This document shows positions 57,276 to 64,000 of a DNA stretch of 64,000 nt, piece by piece (position 1 is the stretch's first letter; each line of letters begins with the position of its first letter). Both the position numbers and the translations under genes were made by a program. The notes under the pieces were generated by a model. It made no database searches. It was not told where the DNA came from and saw nothing but the letters and a program-made list of their open reading frames with translations. Origin of the DNA: Hysterangium stoloniferum (taxonomy: Eukaryota > Basidiomycota > Agaricomycetes > Hysterangiales > Hysterangiaceae); assembly GCA_015178975.1 (NCBI GenBank), contig WHVD01000006.1, forward strand, positions 558,001-622,000. Reading direction: 5' to 3'.

Positions 57276-59779
57276 TTAATCCGAAATGCTCTCTTTACCA
57301 TTCTTTTCGTCCGCCTCCCCGATGATAGTACCAGAGGTGGGGTTGCTTGTCTTTTCTTCCGCGGTCCTAATGGGACCCTGGAACCAATTTACGCCCCCAT
57401 AATGTGGTAAGTAGTACCAGATAAGGCTTCCTATAATGGCGCCACTCATAACGACCACAGCTATAATGACAAATGAGATATTTTCATGATAGGTGTGGTA
57501 ATCTCTTACAATAGTTCATGTCCTGTGTATCTGTTTGTGGAGTTGTAGGAAAGAAAAATATGATGTTGATGAAGGTCATAAATCCTATCGCTATAACAGC
57601 AACCGGTAGAGACTAGGAACCGAGGTGAAGTTGCTGCTTCGAACAATCAAATAATCAACGTATCTTACCCAACGACCGAGAGAAAATGGTCCGGGCTGGA
57701 ATGTGTCTCGCGAGTATATGAAACGTACGGCTATCGGGATAGAATACTGAATTTTTGTGTCTGAATTATGTTTCGATGAAATCATGGAACACAAGATGAC
57801 TCACGGCGATGTTATTTCCAACTACAGAAAGCTATTGCAATAATGTCATTAATGATTATTCCCCAAACCATCTGCCGACATACTGAAAATAATGCGTTCG
57901 TTGCTGAGGCTCCCGCAAAAGCGAGGAGACCCAAGACTGCAGCAAGAAATCCCGCAAACCAGACCGCTATGTCAATAAAAGATTTAAGTCTGACACATGA
58001 GGTAAAAAGGCCATGGATTTATACGCACTGTTGACAGGTGTCTTAGTATATGCATTGATAGAATACATATACCGTGAGAAAGGCAAAGCGCCATCACGCG
58101 AGAAAGCAAATGTTTGACGTGAAGCAGCGAGGAGCTATCAAAGCATTCATTAAAAAATATAATGCAGAATAGGAGGAAGGCTCGACCATGCTGCTTCCCA
58201 TCATGTATTGGACGATCACAATCACCGACCATAGAGCCAAAGTTCCTCGTGAACCAAGGCTGTTGAAGATGATCTATAGCATTTGACCTCCAAGTTGGTG
58301 GGTTTTCGCCACGAGAGAGTATCGAAGGCTTACGGTTGCCATTGGTTGACCGATGCTATTATCCACAATGCTTTCCATGTCTGTTCCCGAACAAAAGGTA
58401 AGTACTATGTTCATTGCCGTTCCCAGTATACCACTGATGGATATAGCTCCTACTATTGCCCAGGGAACGGCGGTTGCCGCGTTTGTCCTGTGACAAGTAT
58501 GAAAAGTGAATCTCCCTGTATGCATAGCAGACTCTGATCCGAGGAAAAGCAGCTTACGCCTCTTCGCTGATGTGAACGCTCGAATCAAATGCCCCTTTAC
58601 TGGAGTCAACGAAAAGGTTCAGTGTTTGCCACCCTGGCTTACCAATCGTCCATGCCGGTGCAAGCCAACTAAGAAAGAAGGCAAAGCCGTTGGGCCAACC
58701 ATTCACTTTATCGAATATTCAGGAAAGCTCAATGTGACTTTTGACACGTTTACTCACAGTTTGTGAAATTTCCGAGGGCAAAGGAAGCGTCGTTTTTCAA
58801 TGATTTTGGCGTCATTACAGGTAAAACTATCAACAGCGCTACACAAAGACTAAGCAAGTGGTTAGAAGGGGTTCTTTTAGTCGATAGATAACGTACGCAA
58901 TATTGAGGATAACATAAAGGTTTTGCAATCGTGCCAAGGTACGCGTAGCAAGGGAGCATATAAAAGCATGTGAGATAATTATTGCAAGGTAGACCAAACT
59001 TGTAATAATAATAAGAGCGATGTTGGAAATTGTTCCATGACCCGGACTTACTAAGTCTGTCCAGCCGTTGGAACAAAAGCCTGATCCTTCGAACCAATCG
59101 TCGCGGCAGCCATGATCTATAAAAAAGATCCAGAGCAATCCTCAGTAAAGTGATCGGGAGCTTGTACCTGCACAGCACAGCCCCAGTCTATGCTTGCTAC
59201 CGCCGAAATGCTTCCGGTAGTATTGGCGTATCCCACGAGCCAGCAAAGTAGGTTCCGTGTTCGCGGACTAGCATATTTACTAAATATTCTCGTCAAATAC
59301 TGAGCGAATATAGGTAGAAGACATGGTATCACTAGGTCCAAAAGTAGAGTCCTCCTGAGGTTGGTGCGGCGCTAGCTAACTCAGCCATAGAGAGACCGAT
59401 CGTCAATATGAAGCAACTGGCCGCGAGCCAGCCCCACACCTGTGGATTGAAATAGACGGCAGAGATGTAAACTTATTAAATGACAGAATCCGAGTCACTT
59501 TTACGAACCATTCCAACAGGGCCACCGTTGGGGACGGCATAGAACAAAACAGAAGCAATGGATGGAAGGAGACCGATGATTGAAAATGCAATACCTAAGG
59601 AAGATCATGGTACAAAGTTCGCAGCACAAAGTTTTGGTTTGCGTACCGAACACTTCGAAAGCCGTAAATTCTCGTTTGAATTCCTGCTTGTAGCCAAGAG
59701 AATGAAGAAGCTGTTCATCGGCTGTCAGTGGGACTGAAGTTTTATCTGACTTAGATTCGGTTGCCAAGTTGTCCGTCAT
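57276..59779 (-). CDS. APC-superfamily amino-acid/choline permease
   Basis: A multi-exon permease in the class of GABA permease Uga4 and choline transporter Hnm1, a plasma-membrane proton symporter with about 12 helices. The start at 59779 gives an acidic N-terminus followed by LHSLGYKQEFKREFTAFEVFG, a hallmark of fungal members. Next come NGGPVGMVW..WGWLAASC, LVIPCLLPIF..LCWLVGYANTTGSIS, LEVFICSLATRTLARLQ-type helix 6 residues, ATAVPWAIVGAISISGILG, GTDMESIVDNSIGQPMA, a TPVN block, FQPGPFSLGRW, and the terminal GSLIWYYLPHYGGVNWFQGP. More than ten short introns are needed; I did not fix all borders but saw no frame-breaking lesion. Substrate cannot be inferred. Confidence 0.85.
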
Positions 59780-60682
59780 ACTTGTTGAAATGCTGGCTTC
59801 TCTTAGATAGATGTTCGTACTCACAGTAGTGCAAGCTCAAGAGTGAGCCTCTCCTTCACACGGCAAACTTTGGCGGGCGCATGGGTAAAAATAGCGTGTA
59901 CATACGATTGACAGACGATAAAGACTGAAATCAAGCTCTCATGAGACTGCGTTATCAGTAACCATTCCTATTATAGACAGCGATATCAGTGATGTAGATA
60001 AGAATAAGACGATACTTGGAAAGCTCCGGGCAATGCCGTCTTTTGCTCACATGGTAACTCACGTGACCGAAAACCCAGACTGCTTCCCTCCCACCAAAAT
60101 CCCTCATACCCATGTAGCTCACTCGGCACCTCGTAATTCCGTAGCATAGTTTAGTGACACCATGCCCCTGGCCGCAGTTAGTCCTTGTTACTTGAAGCGG
60201 GATACGAATATATCAAAAAAAAAAAATGGTAACTCACGTAATCGATTGCTTGCCACGTCGATAATTATTTGTTCTTGGTGTTTTTGAAAAAATGAATAAA
60301 GCTAAGTGTCGTAGATTATCAAAAAGCTATGAAAATATTATTAAAGTCGGCGGTTCAATTTAGCACATATTCAGGTAACCATGCAGAATCAGCGTTTCAA
60401 CCAGCTTGGCGTCGGATAAAATCACTCTTTCACTCCAGATTCGAGTTACAACCTTGTATTCTAAATTCTAAAAAGCTACATTTATAGCAGAGAGCAGAGA
60501 AGGCATGTGTATCATAATACATGTACAGTTGATTAGTATTGCAACTATAACAAAAGACAACTACAATGTTTATGAGTTAATGATACAACAGTGTTAATGT
60601 GGTATGGCTTACCTCAGTCATCACAATATAGTGGAATTGACTGAGGTATCTTTTACATTACTGTGTATTTATAAATGGTCTA
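59780..60682. other. Intergenic, permease upstream region
   Basis: Promoter side of the permease and flank of the repeat cluster. A (A)11 run lies at about 60214. No gene or element end. Confidence 0.4.
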
Positions 60683-61400
60683 TGTGACATGAATCAAATT
60701 TCCTTCAATTAAGTCAAATAATAATTGTAATATATTCTATGAGACTGAATACAGAAGCCTCATTTGATGAAGTATAGATTCACCCTGTTGATGAAGTGAG
60801 AGGCTAATACCAGTCGTGAAGGCTCACTGATGTTAATGTCGAAGAGTTTTGACAATTACGAAGAATAAGATTGAGAGTAGAAGAGTTGACCATTGCAGTA
60901 CAACTCACAGTGAGATATAAGAGAGATAACCAGTGAGAGACTGGATATCTAAATAGAATGAGCGAGTCGACTACAGTGTCAACTAGTGTAAAGACCTGAG
61001 TGAGGGACTCAACCTTCACGGTTCAAGTCCAGAAACTATTAGTAAGTTCAAAGACACTACTTTTATAGGTAGCTGAGATGTTACCCTTGACACCTCTCAC
61101 TATTCGACGTCTGGGTCGTTATGAAGTGGTGTCTGTTGGGTAAAAAAGGTCTGAGTTTTTGTTTGGTGCCGAGTACACCCATAAGTATACACAAAGCTTT
61201 GAACTAAAAAATTAATGGTATGCTTGAAAGGCATAATGAATAAAAGAAAGGAAATAAAAGGTAGATAATAAAGTAATATAATATATCTACTATTCAATGG
61301 TCTGATCATGATATATGCATACCCTTCACACTAATGCTCACATTTATTACTGCTATTGTTATTAGTATATACAGTAATCCCCATAGTTATCCATGTGACA
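60683..61400 (+). repeat. Decayed LTR family C
   Basis: Begins TGTGACATGAATCAAAT and follows the nested copy at 15760 through GAAGTGAGAGGCTAATACCAG and GTCGTGA..GCTCACTGA. It probably ends at ATGTGACA (61400). Heavily CpG-depleted. No duplication seen. Confidence 0.6.
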
Positions 61401-61403
61401 CCC

Positions 61404-62168
61404 TGTGATGTATCTAGTGTATCTTCACAAATTTACCCTTAATTTTCTGGGATTTATTTCTATTTATTTTATTTTATTTTATTTTATTTTATTTATTATT
61501 CAGAGAATATGGCTATTTCCTTTTAACTTCGCATACTTGAGGCTTCAAATGATGTCACATTACATAATTGAAGCCTAGAGTGGTCAAAATATAATTATAA
61601 TAAAGCCGGGTTATCTAGTTTTGGGCGGCCAGGTTTTTATTACATTATATTACTAGATTATATGCACATTATTATCATGTGATCATGTGACATCACATGA
61701 CGACACGTTCACAAATCATCACGAATAGTTTTTGCAGCCACCCAGCCAGGTTTATTTCCATTTCAGCCACCTGGCCTATTTTGCTTCCACTTTCAGCCAT
61801 CCTGGACTTATTTTCTGACTTGACCAGCTCAGATCTTCAAGTCAGGTGAGGAGTATGATATCATAGCGGAATTATTAGAAGCTTCTAAAAGTTTCCTAAT
61901 TAGTTATTTAGATATTATTAAGCAGAACTCTCTACATGTATAAAAGGAGGCCTAAATCTTGAATAAAATCAATCTACTTTACTACTATCAACAGCACCAG
62001 CTCAAAAGTTTATCTAATCATTCTAAGGACAAAAATAGCCTTAGTCTGATATCTAACTGCAAGCACCTACACTTGCAGAATCTTGAACTCTTTGTCAGCA
62101 CTCTTGAACTTAGCTAATTCATCTAAGTTCCCTCAGCTTCCTGGAAACCTTTAGGCTTACTAATTACT
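61404..62168 (+). mobile_element. LTR family D, 3'-truncated
   Basis: Starts TGTGATGTATCTAG and matches 15975-16735 almost throughout, including the TGTATAAAAGGAGGCC box at about 61936. It is cut off by the reversed family 1 LTR and does not clearly resume after it. Confidence 0.75.
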
Positions 62169-62974
62169 TGTTATGACCGGAAATTCTGCCAGACTCCAGG
62201 CACTAACTTATATGCACCCGTGCCCTATACGCACCCATTATCAGTCTACCGGAATTCCCACCAGACTCCATACGTCAGACTTGTCTACGTTCGTCTTCGT
62301 TATGTTGTGTTTCAGTCACCGGAAAACCCACCAGACTCCGTCTCTGTCTATGTCCGACCTTGTCCTGTGCATCAGTCACCGGACCCCACTCGTAAAACCC
62401 GTCATCCCTCTAACAGAGCCCTGTTCCCATTTTAGTCAAATGACCTGTCACAATTCAGACTCTCCTCCTGCTCCGTTTCCCATTATGGTTTATGATTTGT
62501 CACAATTCGGACTCTGCTCCATTCCATCCCATTCCTAACACCAAATTGGTGTTTACTATTCCCGTTTTATGTTTTGCTCATTTCATTTCATCATTACTGG
62601 ATTCGGTATGACATTCACTCCACGGTCTATTTAAACTGGCAGATGTTGTACATGCAATCCAGTCAGAAAATCGGCTTAGATTCCCCCCAGTAATCTAATA
62701 CATTTTCCGCTCTAAACTCCTACTTGAATTACACCACTCATACTAGTTGGAGCCCACGGGCTCCGGCGCATCTATCTCTCTTACCTATCTCAACTCACAA
62801 CCCACGACCTCCGTCTATGACCCCTCAACCCACGACCCCCACCTGGACTCCCCGGGATTCCCGTCCACCTGTCTGAAATTGGACAACACGATCTAGTGAG
62901 GGCGCAGCCTATAAGCTGAAGCCAAGTCCTACCAGATATTCTGCGGGTTTCTCCAGAGACCTGCCATGTATGTA
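62169..62974 (-). mobile_element. LTR family 1, reversed, slightly truncated
   Basis: TGTTATGACCGG at the left. It then follows the reversed family through the AAATTGGTGTT block, the TCTGGCAG-like block, GAGCCCACGGGCTCC and the complement of the shared core (62895-62930). The last bases of the family (..CCCTTAACA) are missing, so the right border is approximate and no duplication is seen. Confidence 0.75.
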
Positions 62975-62984
62975 TGTAAGTTTA

Positions 62985-63246
62985 TATTTAATTACCTGAA
63001 ATTTCATCTTTAAAATATGCATGCCCTTTTAAAATATGCACAAATGACGTAGTTACACAAAATTATTTGGATTAACCTAGATTATTTGGGTTATGACTTA
63101 ATCTTTGGGTTAAACAAGATTATTTGGGTTATGACTTAATCTTTGGGTTATGATGTATTCTCTTGTATATAAGCAAACTTTCAAATATATTTCATATAAT
63201 TTAAATTTAGTTGGTTTAGAGAGTTAACTAGAACTATCTGGGGTAC
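62985..63246 (+). repeat. Copy of the 8.4-8.8 kb repeat
   Basis: Matches the region around 8395-8775, including TTATTTGGGTTATGACTTAATC units and the AGTTAACTAGAACTATCTGG end, showing that this sequence is a dispersed element. Confidence 0.7.
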
Positions 63247-64000
63247 TGTTAGGATACGTACAGGGTGTGTCTCTGGAGAAACCTGTGGAATATCCAGTAG
63301 GACTTGGCTTCAGTGTATAGGCTGCACCCTCGCTAGATGGTGTTGTCCAATTTCAGGTGGATGGACAGGAATCCTGGGGAGTCCGGGTGGGGGTCGTGGG
63401 TCGAGGGGTCGTAGGTCGGAGATCGTGGGTCGTGAGTCGAAATTGGTGAGAGAGATAGATGTGCCGGAGCCCGTGGGTTCCGACTAGTGTGAGCGGTGTG
63501 AATCAAGTAGGGTTTTAGAGCGGAAAATGTATTAGATTACTGAGGGGAATCTAAGCCGATTTTCTGACTGGATTGTATGTACAACATCTGCCAGTTTAAA
63601 TAGACCATGGAGTAAATGTCATACCAAATCCAGTAATAATGAAACGAAATGAGCAAAACATAAAATGGGAATAGTAAACACCAAATTGGTGTTAGGAACG
63701 GGACGGAATGGAGTGGAGTCCGAATAGTGACAAATCATAAACCATAACAGGAAACGGAGCGGGAGTGGAGTCCGAATCGTGACAGGTCATTTGACTAAAA
63801 TGGGAATGGGGCTCTGTTAGAGAGGTGACGGGTTTTCTGAGCGGGGTCCAGTGACTGACACGCGGGATGAGGTCAGAAATAGACAGAGACGGAGCCCAAT
63901 GAGTATTCCAGTGACTGAAACACAATGTAACAAAGACGAATGTAGATGAGTCTGATGTACGGAGTCCAGTGGGAATTCCGGTGAACTGATAATGGGTGCA
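63247..64000 (+). mobile_element. LTR family 1, cut by the window end
   Basis: Starts TGTTAGGATACGTACAGG, with the shared core at 63297-63335 and the TGCCAGTTTAAATAGACCATGG block at about 63590. It runs to the last base without reaching GTAACA. It could be a solo LTR or the 5' LTR of a full element beyond the window. Confidence 0.8.

Noticed and set aside
61010-61040. GGTTCAAGTCC string resembling a tRNA B box
   Set aside because: No matching acceptor, D or anticodon stems can be drawn around it, and it lies inside a decayed LTR.
1-64000. CRISPR arrays, rRNA genes or bacterial operon features
   Set aside because: No regularly spaced identical repeats with unique spacers and no rRNA-like sequence; gene structure is eukaryotic throughout.

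Overview
The window looks like nuclear DNA of a basidiomycete fungus, most likely an Agaricomycete. The genes are split by many short introns of about 45-80 bp with GT..AG ends. The recognisable genes (POP1, Borealin, a GMC oxidoreductase, a UbiA-type prenyltransferase, an APC permease) read as basidiomycete versions. A KDZ-class transposon and dense LTR debris are typical of repeat-rich mushroom genomes. I cannot name the species.

Layout. Four gene islands are separated by repeats. Island 1 (about 0.4-1.6 kb) holds one unrecognised gene. From 2.5 to 31.6 kb is a mobile-element graveyard: solo LTRs with 5-bp target duplications, a decayed Ty3/gypsy element on the minus strand (pol at 9-11.3 kb, gag in four pieces between 13.4 and 18.5 kb), and a set of nested insertions between 13.6 and 28.8 kb. 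Island 2 (32.9-47.8 kb) carries a small mitochondrial-type membrane protein head-to-head with POP1 (RNase P/MRP), one or two unknown genes, an alpha/beta hydrolase, a UbiA prenyltransferase and Borealin (chromosomal passenger complex). After LTR remnants at 48.8-50.4 kb, island 3 (51.2-59.8 kb) has a GMC flavin oxidoreductase and an amino-acid/choline-type permease. From 60.7 kb to the end the sequence is again LTRs.

Central finding. A complete 8.4-kb KDZ transposon (19525-27938) has about 130-bp terminal inverted repeats and a perfect 8-bp target duplication (ATATAGTC). It encodes a multi-exon KDZ transposase and a second, accessory gene, separated by about 2.7 kb of extra DNA that includes an LTR-like end and duplicated segments. 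It sits inside a reversed LTR (5-bp duplication GGAAT), which sits inside a forward LTR of the same family, which sits just upstream of the gypsy gag. Both KDZ genes are silenced by in-frame TGA codons best explained as CGA to TGA, and the two terminal repeats differ almost only at CpG sites. This points to methylation-linked decay of an element that was recently intact.

Exon joins were worked out by hand from splice signals and reading-frame continuity. Family names come from recognising motifs, not from database searches.
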